Assembly (NCBI GenBank): GCA_046483315.1 | Contig: JAWODJ010000034.1 | Span: forward strand, 1-64,000 | Origin: PXAP01 sp046483315 | GTDB lineage: Bacteria; Bacteroidota; Bacteroidia; Bacteroidales; PUMT01 | DNA: 64,000 nucleotides | Direction of reading: 5' to 3' | Translations under genes and position numbers: made by a program | Notes under the pieces: model-generated | What the model saw: the letters and a program-made list of their open reading frames with translations, nothing else | What the model was told of the DNA's origin: nothing | The model's database searches: none | Shown: positions 10,801 through 18,700 of the stretch, in pieces | Layout: each line of letters opens with the position of its first letter | Numbering within the stretch: position 1 is the stretch's first letter

Positions 10801-11243
10801 GCCAGGTTGATACTGACCTGGAACTGCTTTTCCCTGAAGAATATATTCCCGGTAACACTGAAAGAATAAGGCTTTACCGGCTACTGGACAACACCATGAA
10901 CGAAGAATCTCTAAAAAAATTTGAAGCCAGCCTGCTTGACAGATTCGGTCCACTGCCTGAACAGACAAAAGAATTACTAAATATCGTCCGATTACGAAAA
11001 ATGGCAATTTCACTTGGCTTTGAGAAAATCATCATAAAAAATGGCAAAATGGTTGCATATTTTATCTCCAACCAGATGTCACCCTATTACCAGTCAGATC
11101 AATTCTACGGTATCCTTAATTCAATTCAGAAGCAAAAAAATCTGAAACTGAAAGAAAACAAAGATAAACTGAGCCTTACCATTCCAGGTGTAACATCTGT
11201 TGAAGATGCCCTCCGGATGCTGCAGAATATATCACCTGGTTGA
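7899..11243 (+). CDS. mfd: transcription-repair coupling factor
   Basis: A 1114-residue Mfd protein that recognises RNA polymerase stalled at DNA damage, displaces it with a translocase motor and recruits UvrA. Domains in order: a UvrB-homology/UvrA-binding region (about 1-330), the RNA-polymerase-interaction domain (YVVHIDHGIGKF near 440), a RecG-like superfamily 2 motor with Walker A GDVGFGKT (near 588) and the DEEQ box (IVDEEQKFG), motif III TATPIPRT, motif VI QLRGRVGRS, and a C-terminal TRCF domain. Full length for the family. The start is GTG at 7899, preceded by TAATTTTG (7872-7879), a -7 match. It appears to be transcribed alone or with the following small gene. Confidence 0.97.
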   Translation: MSDFLKNLYSQHPNTLHICSLIDSESLFKCHLKGLAGSASAVFAASVIDKKKIDHLFILNDKEEAAYFFNDLEISCTGNNVHFFPSSFKRSAQNRQNDPAGMIQRTELLDILTLNNNSNAIVTYPEALSEKVIPAPDFEKLKLQLKTGESVSRDFLIEVLTEYGFRETDFVYEPGEFSIRGSIVDIFSFSFDRPCRIDFFGSEVESIRFFDIETQLSEQKTGSISIIPDIQSILENGEEIPPENTVSLLSLLDKKTLVWIKNLEYAISRIGDLFLSAGTPSNNITTGQGTALLCSGEELFAEINDYPVVEFGQSSELTNRETFIFNTSPQPVFQKNFKLLAEDLADNEEKGYKNFIFSENDKQLERLKDIFTDISGSVPFTPVLAGLCQGFTDHDLLICCYTDHQIFERYHKFRLKENFKKKESLSIKSLHDLQPGDYVVHIDHGIGKFGGLERIDVNGKLQETLKLVYKDGDILYVNIHALHRISKYKGKDGVPPKIYKLGSGAWHKLKQKTRKKIKDIARELISLYAKRKMEKGFRFSADSYMQTELEASFIYEDTPDQLKATNMVKEQMESPVPMDMLVCGDVGFGKTEIAVRASFKAVADNKQVAVLVPTTILAMQHYNTFRERLKDFPCSVEHMSRFRSAKKQKEILGRLAEGKIDILIGTHRIIGKDIQFKDLGLLIVDEEQKFGVSMKEKLKKIRLNVDTLTLTATPIPRTLQFSLMGARDLSIINTPPPNRHPIITELHHFDTEIIREAVNYEVMRGGQVFFIHNRVQNIAEIENMVRKVCPGIKTVVAHGQLESSSLENIMLGFIAGEYDVLIATTIIESGLDIPNANTIIINNAHHFGLSDLHQLRGRVGRSNKKAFCYLLAPPPQTLTREARQRLKAIEDFSELGSGFNIAMQDLDIRGAGNLLGREQSGFIADIGFETYHKILDEAVQELRESEFKDVFRSEETVKTNGHLFISDCQVDTDLELLFPEEYIPGNTERIRLYRLLDNTMNEESLKKFEASLLDRFGPLPEQTKELLNIVRLRKMAISLGFEKIIIKNGKMVAYFISNQMSPYYQSDQFYGILNSIQKQKNLKLKENKDKLSLTIPGVTSVEDALRMLQNISPG

Positions 11244-11301
11244 AACAAAAATCCCGCTTTATCAGTTAAAGAAGATATAACACCAGTAATTACATGTAAG
11301 T

Positions 11302-12276
11302 ATGTTCATCATGAGGATATTGCGGATTTTCTGTTTTGTACTGCTGATTTTTTGCGAAAAAGCATTCACGCAAAGTAACATATCCCTGCTGGGTGAAGAA
11401 TTGATAAAAACAAACAGGATCAGTGGCATTACCGAATGGAATCATCCATTTACGGGAGAAGAACCGACAGAAACCGGCACAATCAGTCTTACTGCCAGTT
11501 ATGGCAAAGATGGTTATTTACTGGAAGAAACAACCTACAATTCAACAGGAAAGGAATCAAGAAAGGTTATGAGCCGATATGATAATATGGGTAACCGCAT
11601 TGAATACAAAATATTCGACTACAGAAACAACAGGATAACCTTTAGCCAGATGGCGGACTTTGATGATCAGGGTAACAAGCTGCTTGAATGGGGATTTGAC
11701 GGAATTGGCGATTACAGGAACATATACCATCATCAGTCTGATGGAAAAAAGGCCGAAATACATTACAATACCCAAGGTACACTTAAGGAAAAAAGGGTTT
11801 TTTCCTATAATAAGAATGAAACCATTATTCATGTTATCCTTCCCGATAACAGCACCTCAGAAATAATAAAACTTTTATATAACCATCAGGATAAACTGGT
11901 AAAAGAAGCTTATTATAACGATCAGAACCAACTGCTCAGGAAAAATGAATACAGTTACAGCCATAACGGAATGAAAAAGGAAGAAAGACGATACCAGGGA
12001 GAACAGATGCAGTACAGGTATACATACATTTATGATGAGAACCTGCTTGTTAGAATTATCAGAACAGACAGGACCGGACGGCAAATTATAACTAACCGCT
12101 ACACCTATAACGACAAAGAAAAACTCACCAGGGAAGAATGGTATAATGAAAACTCTGATGATTATTCATCCAGACAGTTTTCATGGGACAGCCGGGGAAA
12201 CATGATCAGTGTAGCCTCATATTATGCAAGTTACCGCTACCGGGCGTTTTTCCGGTACGATTACAACTATTTTTAA
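11302..12276 (+). CDS. secreted protein with tyrosine-rich repeats (YD/RHS-like), function unknown
   Basis: A 324-residue exported protein. A signal peptide is evident (hydrophobic IFCFVLLIFC, cleavage near AFTQS). The rest is built of degenerate units of about 20-22 residues with the theme YxY...G...xxxx, for example YSYSHNGMKKE, YTYIYDENLLV, YTYNDKEKLTREEWY and FSWDSRGNM, resembling YD-repeat beta-sheet modules of RHS-type proteins. No toxin domain follows, and the protein ends in an aromatic tail (RYDYNYF). An alternative start nine bases downstream (11311) would give a more usual signal peptide. It lies 58 nt after mfd and converges with a small outer-membrane protein. I infer a periplasmic or outer-membrane location only. 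Confidence 0.7.
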   Translation: MFIMRILRIFCFVLLIFCEKAFTQSNISLLGEELIKTNRISGITEWNHPFTGEEPTETGTISLTASYGKDGYLLEETTYNSTGKESRKVMSRYDNMGNRIEYKIFDYRNNRITFSQMADFDDQGNKLLEWGFDGIGDYRNIYHHQSDGKKAEIHYNTQGTLKEKRVFSYNKNETIIHVILPDNSTSEIIKLLYNHQDKLVKEAYYNDQNQLLRKNEYSYSHNGMKKEERRYQGEQMQYRYTYIYDENLLVRIIRTDRTGRQIITNRYTYNDKEKLTREEWYNENSDDYSSRQFSWDSRGNMISVASYYASYRYRAFFRYDYNYF

Positions 12277-12291
12277 AAAATCCAAACAGCC

Positions 12292-12786
12292 CTATCTTAT
12301 TGTATACCTGATTGAAAGGGCAGCAATGTCTCCCCATAAAAGCCTGGGGCCAACAATATTAAATACCGGTTTCCAGTCCAGACCGGCTGAAAAAGGAAAC
12401 TCATCAAAGGTATATTCAACTCCGATAATAAGATCCAGCCCGGCTACACTCCTGGCAACTCCCCCAAATAATATATCTTCTCCATCATAAAGAAGTCCGA
12501 GATGCCCTCCTCCGCCAAAATACCACTCCAGATTAGGTACATCAGCAAATGGTCTCTGAAACTCATACAGTCCGGTAAAAACAAAACCGCCCAAACCTCC
12601 CCAGCCTATTCCGCCACTGAGAATACCTTCAACTGCCTGATCTTCCTGCACAAAATGCTTGACAGTGAGTCCTGAAAAAGCGCCAAGCCTGGCACCCACC
12701 CCGGTTTTGTACAACTGTCCGTACGATTCCGACACTCCTGTGATCATTAAAAACCCTATGGCAAAAAATAAAAATCGAATCTTCAT
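12292..12786 (-). CDS. small outer-membrane beta-barrel-like protein
   Basis: A 164-residue exported protein. A signal peptide (MKIRFLFFAIGFLMITGV, cleavage near SYGQ) is followed by glycine- and aromatic-rich alternating segments (GARLGAFSGLTVKHF, GGIGWGGLGGFVFTGLYEF, WYFGGGGHLGLLYDG, LIIGVEYTF) that fit six to eight amphipathic strands of a small barrel. The last residues, LSIRYTIR, resemble a terminal strand. No specific family recognised. It stands alone between convergent and divergent neighbours. A TAATTTTG element in the upstream region on the minus strand (reverse complement near 12840) may be its -7 box. Confidence 0.7.
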   Translation of the reverse strand: MKIRFLFFAIGFLMITGVSESYGQLYKTGVGARLGAFSGLTVKHFVQEDQAVEGILSGGIGWGGLGGFVFTGLYEFQRPFADVPNLEWYFGGGGHLGLLYDGEDILFGGVARSVAGLDLIIGVEYTFDEFPFSAGLDWKPVFNIVGPRLLWGDIAALSIRYTIR

Positions 12787-12957
12787 ACTAATAATTCATT
12801 GAAAGTTTAGCATTATAAAAAGTTAAAAACCAATGGGCAAAATTATAATAAATAAAACAAAGTTGAATAACTTTGAAAATAAAATTTTATTTTCCCTTAC
12901 CTGCACGATTAACCAGCAGTCATGAGCCGGGAAACATAAGGAAACCGCAAAAAGACT

Positions 12958-13692
12958 ATGAATCTTTGTATTGATATTGGCAATTCAATGATTAAGACCG
13001 CAGTTTTTTCAGGCTACGTAATCCTGGAAAAAAACAAATGGCATGATATAGGCATAAAAGATATTAATAAAATTAAATCGGTTTACCCCGATATAGAAAA
13101 TGTAATACTTTGTTCTGTAAGACCCGACAACCCTGATCTTATACGCAACCTTAGAACTAATTTCCCCTTCCTGCTGGTTATGGAAAGTGAAACGGATATC
13201 CCGCTGGAAAGCCTTTATGAAACAGGGAATACTCTTGGAAAAGACCGGGTGGCAGCAGTTACAGGAGCCAACAATAATTATCCGGGAAGGAACGTTCTGG
13301 TTATTGATGCAGGCACCGCCATAACATTTGATATGGTTGATGAATCAAACCGGTACATTGGCGGAAATATATCTCCGGGTATCTCTTTAAGGTTCAGGGC
13401 TCTCCATGATTTCACCGGAAAACTTCCGCTGGCAGTGCCAAAACCGGTTAAACACATGCTGGCAAAGAATACGGAAGATTCAATTGTTGCCGGAGTGATG
13501 CTGGGAATTTTATTTGAAATTGAAACATATATCGACAGGATGAAAAAGCAGTTCAGTAATATGATAATTATTTTAACCGGAGGGGATGCCAAATACTTTG
13601 ATAAAAAACTAAAAAGACCCATCTTTGTCGATCCGGATTTAATATTCACGGGATTAAACAGAATTTTAATACACAATGCTGAAAAAAAGTAA
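12958..13692 (+). CDS. coaX: type III pantothenate kinase
   Basis: A 244-residue ASKHA-fold kinase that phosphorylates pantothenate in the first step of coenzyme A synthesis; cytoplasmic, K+-dependent and generally not feedback-inhibited by CoA. Signatures are DIGNSMIK (6-13), the substrate loop TLGKDRVAAVTGA (92-104), VIDAGTAITFD (115-125) and GGNISPGI (135-142). Length is typical. The stop codon overlaps the start of the following outer-membrane protein gene by 17 nt, implying translational coupling. TAACTTTG at 12868-12875 fits the -7 consensus but is 82 nt upstream and has no clear -33 partner. Confidence 0.95.
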   Translation: MNLCIDIGNSMIKTAVFSGYVILEKNKWHDIGIKDINKIKSVYPDIENVILCSVRPDNPDLIRNLRTNFPFLLVMESETDIPLESLYETGNTLGKDRVAAVTGANNNYPGRNVLVIDAGTAITFDMVDESNRYIGGNISPGISLRFRALHDFTGKLPLAVPKPVKHMLAKNTEDSIVAGVMLGILFEIETYIDRMKKQFSNMIIILTGGDAKYFDKKLKRPIFVDPDLIFTGLNRILIHNAEKK

Positions 13693-14938
13693 GATATTAT
13701 TAATATTCCTCCCTGCTGTCTTTCTGTTTACAGAAATTCAGTCCCAGAACAATACATATTCCCCCTACTCCCGTTTTGGGATAGGCGATATCGCCAAAAA
13801 AGGTTTTGGGAGAAACCACGCCCTTGGAGGTATTGGTTTCGGGCTGCGCGATAATAACCATATTAATCATCTTAACCCGGCTTCCAACTCCGCGCAGGAT
13901 ACCATGTCATTTATTTTTTCTACCGGTATCATTGGTAATACAATGCAAATGGCAAGCAATCAAAGCAGCCATAACGTTAGTAATGTCACACTCAGTCATC
14001 TGGCAATAGGCTTTCCGGTCAGCCGGTGGTGGAAATCCAGTTTCGGACTGGTTCCTTACAGTAAAATGGGCTACAAAATTATTGATGTTGATCTTGAATC
14101 CGAACAGTATTATGACGGCTCAGGGGGCATTAACCAGTTTTTCTTTGGAAATGCTCTGAAGATTACCAATAATATCTCTGCTGGTGTTAATGTTTCCTAC
14201 CTTTTTGGTACACTGAACCAGACGAGGCAATTGCTGTTCCCGCTGGAAGACAATATCTTCTCGGTCAACAGCAAATCAAGAGCTATGGTAGGCGATTTTC
14301 ATTTCCGTTACGGACTTCAATACACCGGCCGGATAAAGGAAGACTACCGTTTCACAATAGGAGGTATATACGAAATTAAAACAGCATTGAAAACAGATCA
14401 GGACTGGCTTATCATTAATGAGCTAACTTCACCGTCGGGACCGGTAAGGGATACAGTGCTGAATTATGTAGCTTCTGAAAGCACTATTGAACTTCCGGCA
14501 AGCTATGGCATAGGAGCCTCCTTCAGCAGGGATAACAAATTCCTGATAGGACTGGACTACTCTTTTCAGGAATGGTCAGAAACAAGTTTCCTTAATCAGC
14601 AGAACGATTCACTTGTTAACAGTTCATCAATTAATTTTGGAGTCCAGTATATCCCAGACCACAGCGACTTCAGAAGCTACTGGAAGAGAATTCACTACCG
14701 GATGGGAGTTCACTACTCCGACACCTATCTGGAGCTAAGGGGACATCAGTTAAAGGATTACGGCATTACCCTTGGTTTTGGTATCCCCTATGGTAATTCC
14801 GGGACATCATTCAATTTTGCAGTGGATATTGGTCGCAGAGGCACAAAGGAACTGAATCTGATTGAGGAAAATTATGTTATGTTTACTCTAAGCCTCTCCC
14901 TGTATGACTATTGGTTTTTTAAGCGCCGGTATGAATAA
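13676..14938 (+). CDS. outer-membrane beta-barrel protein, FadL/OmpP1-like
   Basis: A 420-residue exported protein. Signal peptide MLKKSKILLIFLPAVFLFTEIQSQ is followed by NNTYSPYSRFGIGD, a start typical of a Bacteroidota outer-membrane protein usually found next to coaX. The body has alternating aromatic strands (GVNVSYLFGTLNQ, FHFRYGLQYTGRI, GIGASFSRDNKFLIGLDYSFQEW) and ends in FTLSLSLYDYWFF, consistent with a barrel distantly like FadL/OmpP1 transporters. The gene overlaps coaX by 17 nt and precedes lptC by 55 nt, which puts it in an envelope-assembly setting. Substrate unknown. Confidence 0.78.
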   Translation: MLKKSKILLIFLPAVFLFTEIQSQNNTYSPYSRFGIGDIAKKGFGRNHALGGIGFGLRDNNHINHLNPASNSAQDTMSFIFSTGIIGNTMQMASNQSSHNVSNVTLSHLAIGFPVSRWWKSSFGLVPYSKMGYKIIDVDLESEQYYDGSGGINQFFFGNALKITNNISAGVNVSYLFGTLNQTRQLLFPLEDNIFSVNSKSRAMVGDFHFRYGLQYTGRIKEDYRFTIGGIYEIKTALKTDQDWLIINELTSPSGPVRDTVLNYVASESTIELPASYGIGASFSRDNKFLIGLDYSFQEWSETSFLNQQNDSLVNSSSINFGVQYIPDHSDFRSYWKRIHYRMGVHYSDTYLELRGHQLKDYGITLGFGIPYGNSGTSFNFAVDIGRRGTKELNLIEENYVMFTLSLSLYDYWFFKRRYE

Positions 14939-14993
14939 CTATTGCGGTTCTGATATTTTAAGGCATTGTTAACAAGGTATTAACCACTCTATA

Positions 14994-15575
14994 ATGAGAT
15001 TCAAACTCAGGATTTCAGCTTTGTGGAGCTCCTGTGGTTTATTGACCACCCTTTTCCTGTTATGGGTTACCGGTAGCTCATGTGAAAATGATATAGAAGT
15101 GATCAAATCATTTTCACATGACACTTTGATGCCAAACCAGTCCATGATCAATGCCGAAATAATCTATACCGATTCAGCTAAACTCCAGTTGAGGATTACT
15201 GCTCCCGAAATCCATCACTACCCCAACGCGGCAGAAGAATATACAGAGTTCCCCTATGGCGTATTTGCAGAATTTTTTGACAAAAACGGGAATGTTGAAT
15301 CACAACTCAGATCAAAGTATGCAGTATATTACACCGAAAAAGATCTTTGGGAAGCCAAAGACAGTGTTGAGGTTATAAACAGCGCCGGTGAGATACTTAA
15401 TACGGAACAACTCTTTTGGGATGAAACCCAAAAAATAATTTATTCGGACTCCTTTGTAAAAGTAACCCGTCCCGACGAAGTGATAATGGGTGAAGGGTTT
15501 GAAGCTGATGAAACCTTTTCAAGATGGGAAATAAGAAAAATCCAGGGCACCATATACATATACGATGAACCATAA
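14994..15575 (+). CDS. lptC: LPS export ABC transporter periplasmic protein LptC
   Basis: A 193-residue bitopic protein, one N-terminal membrane anchor (about 10-30) and a periplasmic beta-jellyroll. LptC passes lipopolysaccharide from the LptBFG transporter to LptA. Family features are the LRITAPEI strand, FPYGVFAEFFDKNG, and AEYYT-like elements (SKYAVYYTEKDLWEAKDSVEV), then LNTEQLFWDETQKIIYSDSFVKV. A cysteine at the end of the hydrophobic segment (SSCEN) suggests it may instead be a lipoprotein, as in many Bacteroidota LptC proteins. It overlaps the next small gene by 11 nt. Confidence 0.9.
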   Translation: MRFKLRISALWSSCGLLTTLFLLWVTGSSCENDIEVIKSFSHDTLMPNQSMINAEIIYTDSAKLQLRITAPEIHHYPNAAEEYTEFPYGVFAEFFDKNGNVESQLRSKYAVYYTEKDLWEAKDSVEVINSAGEILNTEQLFWDETQKIIYSDSFVKVTRPDEVIMGEGFEADETFSRWEIRKIQGTIYIYDEP

Positions 15576-15753
15576 ACTGACACATATACTTGAAACAGTA
15601 TGGATAAGTCTTGCAGTACTTAGTCTTGTTGCAGGCATCTATAACTGTTATAAGATCGGAATTGAAGAAAGTTATATGTTCTTTATAATAACTTTTCTTT
15701 CGTTTTTAATGTTTCTTTATCGCCGAAATCTCAGAAAAAAACGCAACCCGTAG
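15565..15753 (+). CDS. small two-helix membrane protein
   Basis: A 62-residue hydrophobic protein with two predicted transmembrane segments (TVWISLAVLSLVAGIYNCY and MFFIITFLSFLMFLY) and a basic tail (RRNLRKKRNP). Its ATG lies inside the end of lptC (11-nt overlap) and it ends 8 nt before the CNNM transporter gene, so it is almost certainly translated. Small proteins are commonly found at this position between lptC and the hemolysin-like gene in Bacteroidota. No function is known; an accessory role to LptC or to the neighbouring transporter is a guess from position. Confidence 0.75.
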   Translation: MNHKLTHILETVWISLAVLSLVAGIYNCYKIGIEESYMFFIITFLSFLMFLYRRNLRKKRNP

Positions 15754-15761
15754 ATAAAAAG

Positions 15762-17024
15762 ATGAGTTCAATTGTTATAATCCTGATCAGTTTAATGTTG
15801 TCAGCTTTTTTTTCAGGCATGGAAATAGCCTTTATCTCATCCAATAAATTAAGGCTGGAACTGGAAAAAAAACAGGGTTCGTTTACTTCCAGGCTTACCT
15901 CTGTATTTGCCAGAAATCCCGGACGGTATATTGCCACTATGCTTGTCGGTAACAATATTGCACTCGTGATTTATGGTATTACAATGGCAGTTATACTGGA
16001 ACCGCAGATTCAGAGATATACATCTTCAGAATTTTCTGTTTTTATAATACAGACAGTCATAGCCACCATGATAATACTTATTACTGCTGAATTTCTGCCC
16101 AAAGCAATATTCAGGCTCAAACCCAATCTTATACTTAATGCTCTTTCACTTCCTGTAATGTTTTTTTATATAGTGCTTTACCCTATAAGTAAAAGTATAA
16201 TCGGGATAGGCAATATACTTATTAAATATGTACTGGGTACGGATGTTTCAAATGATGATAAAAAAAATGTTTTCGGAAAGGTAGATCTGGATCATTTCGT
16301 AAGAGAAAGTCAGAACGATTCTGAAGAAGAGGATAATCTGAAGAACAACATAAAGCTTTTTCAGAATGCACTTGATTTTTCAACAATAAAATTAAGGGAA
16401 TGCATGGTTCCCCGGCCCGAAATAGCAGCTTTTGAAATAGAAACCCCATTGGAGGAGATAAAACAGAATTTTATAGAAACCGGTTTTGCCAGAATACTTA
16501 TCTATAAAAATTCAATTGACAACATAATCGGATATATTAATTCCAAGGACTTTTTCAAAAATCCAAAAAGTATCAGATCGATGCTTAACAGGATTATTAT
16601 TGTGCCTGAAACGATGGTTGCCCATAAACTCCTGAGCCTTTTTATCAAAGAAAAAAAGAGTGTTGCCGTTGTAGTTGACGAATTCGGAGGTACAGCAGGA
16701 ATGGTTACCATCGAGGATATTATGGAAGAAATATTCGGGGAAATTGAAGACGAACATGACACTGTGGACCTTGAAGAGAGGCAAATATCGGAAAATGAAT
16801 TTATTTTTTCCGGCAGGTTTGAGATAGATTACCTGAACGACAAATATAAACTGGGTATTCCAAAAACAGATGATTACGAAACTCTGGCGGGTTTTATTAT
16901 TTATCATCATGAAAGTATACCCAAGATAAACCAGAAAGTAAATATAAGGCCCTTTATATTCGAGATCCTGAGAATGACAAAAACAAGAATTGAACTGGTG
17001 AATGTTAAAAATAACAATGATTGA
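15762..17024 (+). CDS. CNNM/CBS/CorC-domain transporter (hemolysin family)
   Basis: A 420-residue inner-membrane protein. An N-terminal DUF21/CNNM domain with four hydrophobic segments (about residues 1-185; MEIAFISSNKLRLE is a signature) is followed by a CBS pair (about 205-325, with MVPRPEI and VVVDEFGGTAGMVTIEDIMEEIFGEIEDEHD) and a C-terminal CorC/HlyC domain (about 340-415). Members are linked to magnesium or cobalt efflux and to the gliding protein GldE. The hemolysin label is historical. It is the last gene of the coaX-to-transporter block, after a 62-residue membrane protein. Whether it acts as a Mg2+ exporter or as GldE cannot be settled from sequence. Confidence 0.88.
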   Translation: MSSIVIILISLMLSAFFSGMEIAFISSNKLRLELEKKQGSFTSRLTSVFARNPGRYIATMLVGNNIALVIYGITMAVILEPQIQRYTSSEFSVFIIQTVIATMIILITAEFLPKAIFRLKPNLILNALSLPVMFFYIVLYPISKSIIGIGNILIKYVLGTDVSNDDKKNVFGKVDLDHFVRESQNDSEEEDNLKNNIKLFQNALDFSTIKLRECMVPRPEIAAFEIETPLEEIKQNFIETGFARILIYKNSIDNIIGYINSKDFFKNPKSIRSMLNRIIIVPETMVAHKLLSLFIKEKKSVAVVVDEFGGTAGMVTIEDIMEEIFGEIEDEHDTVDLEERQISENEFIFSGRFEIDYLNDKYKLGIPKTDDYETLAGFIIYHHESIPKINQKVNIRPFIFEILRMTKTRIELVNVKNNND

Positions 17025-17080
17025 CAAATTAACGCAGACTGACTTTGCCTGTTTTACCCTGATAAAATGATTGTTTTCAT

Positions 17081-17098
17081 TTGGCACAGCTTTTGAAG
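17081..17098 (+). promoter_or_regulatory. sigma-54-like -24/-12 element upstream of the TPR gene
   Basis: TTGGCACAGCTTTTGA keeps the sigma-54 layout TTGGCA-N7-TG. The -24 GG is intact but the -12 GC reads GA. It lies about 120 nt before the TPR gene. A similar near-match precedes groES. The mismatch at a normally invariant base makes this tentative. Confidence 0.3.
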
Positions 17099-17218
17099 TA
17101 ATTATATTAAATGACTGATCAGAATAATTTTAAATAACAGGAACACTCTTATATTTTTTAAAGATAGTTTTTATATTTACCGGGGATTTATGAAAAGTTT
17201 AATTCAATTAATAAAAAA

Positions 17219-18544
17219 ATGAAAAATATCCTAATAAAAGGAGTTTTTGCTCTTACAGTGCTAATGTTCTCCCAGGCTGATGCTTTTGGTCAGCATGGAA
17301 GATATGGAGATACTCCGGAAGATAGTATAAGATGCCTGAGAAGTCTGATGCTCTACTCTGACAGATATAAACAGGATAATTTCGAAGATGCTTTACCCTA
17401 CTGGAGAATAGTTTTTAAAAACTATCCCAGGGCCAGCAGGAATATTTATATTCATGGTGCTGATATCATGAGCCACATGATTGAGACGGCCGAAACAGAA
17501 GAAGAAAGGAAAGCCTATCTTGATACTGCCATGATGATGTTCGACCAGAGGATAGAGTATTTTGGTGACAAAGCCAATGTTCTGGGGCGAAAAGGCACCT
17601 TTTACTTTCAGCACAATAACAATATAGAAGAAGCCGAACCGGGATATGAAGCTCTGGAAGAAGCTTTAAGGCTCTCGGGCAACGACCCCTCTGTTGCAGT
17701 AATAGTTACCTATATGAACGTTACAATCGGTAAATACATGGCCGGCATTTTTGACAGCGAGAAAGTAATTGAGGCCTATTCATACCTTACTGAGCTTATT
17801 GACAATGCCCTGGAGAAATCTTCCAGTAAACAGCTTCTCAAAGCACGCAATATGGTTGAATCAATGTTTACCGATAGTGGAGCGGCGGACTGTGATGCAC
17901 TAATAGACCTTTTTACAGACCAGGTAAATAACTCTCCGGAAGATTATGAATTGCTTGAAAAAGTAAATGATCTTTTAAACAATGCCGGCTGCACTGACTC
18001 CGATCTCTATCTGAGCGTTACAGAAAAAATGCATGTTCTTGACCCCTCACCGAAATCGGCATTGAATCTTTCATCCATGTACAGCGCCCGGAACAATGAT
18101 GACAAAGTCATCGATTACCTGAAACAGGCAATTGATCTCCAGGACGACAGAATGGAACGCGCCAATTATTACCTGGAACTGGCAATTATTACCAATAATG
18201 TCAAACAGGATAAACAGTTGTCCCGCCAGTATGCATTGCAGGCACTTAACGATAATCCTGCACTGGGGCGTGCCCATATGCATATAGGAAGTCTCTATGC
18301 TTCAGAAGATAACTGTTTTGATGATGACTTCAAAAACAGTACAGTATACTGGGCTGCAGTGGACAGGTTCAGGGAAGCAAAAAGAGTTGATCCTTCAATT
18401 TCGGAAGAAGCAGACCGGATGATCGAAACCTATTCAGCCTATTTTCCCGATAACGAAACTATATTTTTTAATGGCCTGACAGAAGGTGAGAGTTATACGG
18501 TGGAATGCTGGATAAATGAAACCACAAGGGTGCGTTCAAGATAA
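17219..18544 (+). CDS. secreted tetratricopeptide-repeat protein
   Basis: A 441-residue exported protein. A signal peptide (VFALTVLMFSQADAFGQ) is followed by helical, TPR-like repeats throughout: for example YKQDNFEDALPYWRIVFKNYP, the RKGTFYFQHNNN block, SSMYSARNNDDKVIDYLKQAID and AHMHIGSLYASEDN. Two cysteines (AADCDALI and NAGCTDSD) may form a disulfide. The family is common and uncharacterised in Bacteroidota periplasms. It stands 194 nt after the CNNM gene and is followed by a clear terminator, so it seems to be its own transcription unit. It may act as a scaffold for an envelope complex. Confidence 0.8.
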   Translation: MKNILIKGVFALTVLMFSQADAFGQHGRYGDTPEDSIRCLRSLMLYSDRYKQDNFEDALPYWRIVFKNYPRASRNIYIHGADIMSHMIETAETEEERKAYLDTAMMMFDQRIEYFGDKANVLGRKGTFYFQHNNNIEEAEPGYEALEEALRLSGNDPSVAVIVTYMNVTIGKYMAGIFDSEKVIEAYSYLTELIDNALEKSSSKQLLKARNMVESMFTDSGAADCDALIDLFTDQVNNSPEDYELLEKVNDLLNNAGCTDSDLYLSVTEKMHVLDPSPKSALNLSSMYSARNNDDKVIDYLKQAIDLQDDRMERANYYLELAIITNNVKQDKQLSRQYALQALNDNPALGRAHMHIGSLYASEDNCFDDDFKNSTVYWAAVDRFREAKRVDPSISEEADRMIETYSAYFPDNETIFFNGLTEGESYTVECWINETTRVRSR

Positions 18545-18560
18545 TAATTAAGTTCTCAGA

Positions 18561-18594
18561 AGGGGCTGTTCTCATCAGGCAGCCCTTTTTTTTA
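18561..18594 (+). terminator. intrinsic terminator after the TPR gene
   Basis: Stem AGGGGCTG (18561-18568) with CAGCCCTT (18580-18587), one G-T pair, an 11-nt loop and a run of T residues. It starts 16 nt after the stop codon of the TPR gene. Confidence 0.9.
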
Positions 18595-18700
18595 TTACTT
18601 ACTTCCCATCAAAATAATTTACACCGCTTCCATTAAAAGGTTTTAAATTATTATCTTCGTAGCTCAAAAACCGAAATAATTTTTAATTTGACATTTTCAG

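Noticed and set aside
11302..12276. RHS/polymorphic toxin reading of the YD-like protein
   Set aside because: No C-terminal toxin domain, no immunity gene next to it, and the length is far too short.
15762..17024. Hemolysin or virulence role of the CNNM/CBS protein
   Set aside because: The hemolysin name is historical; the domains are those of ion transport or GldE-like proteins.
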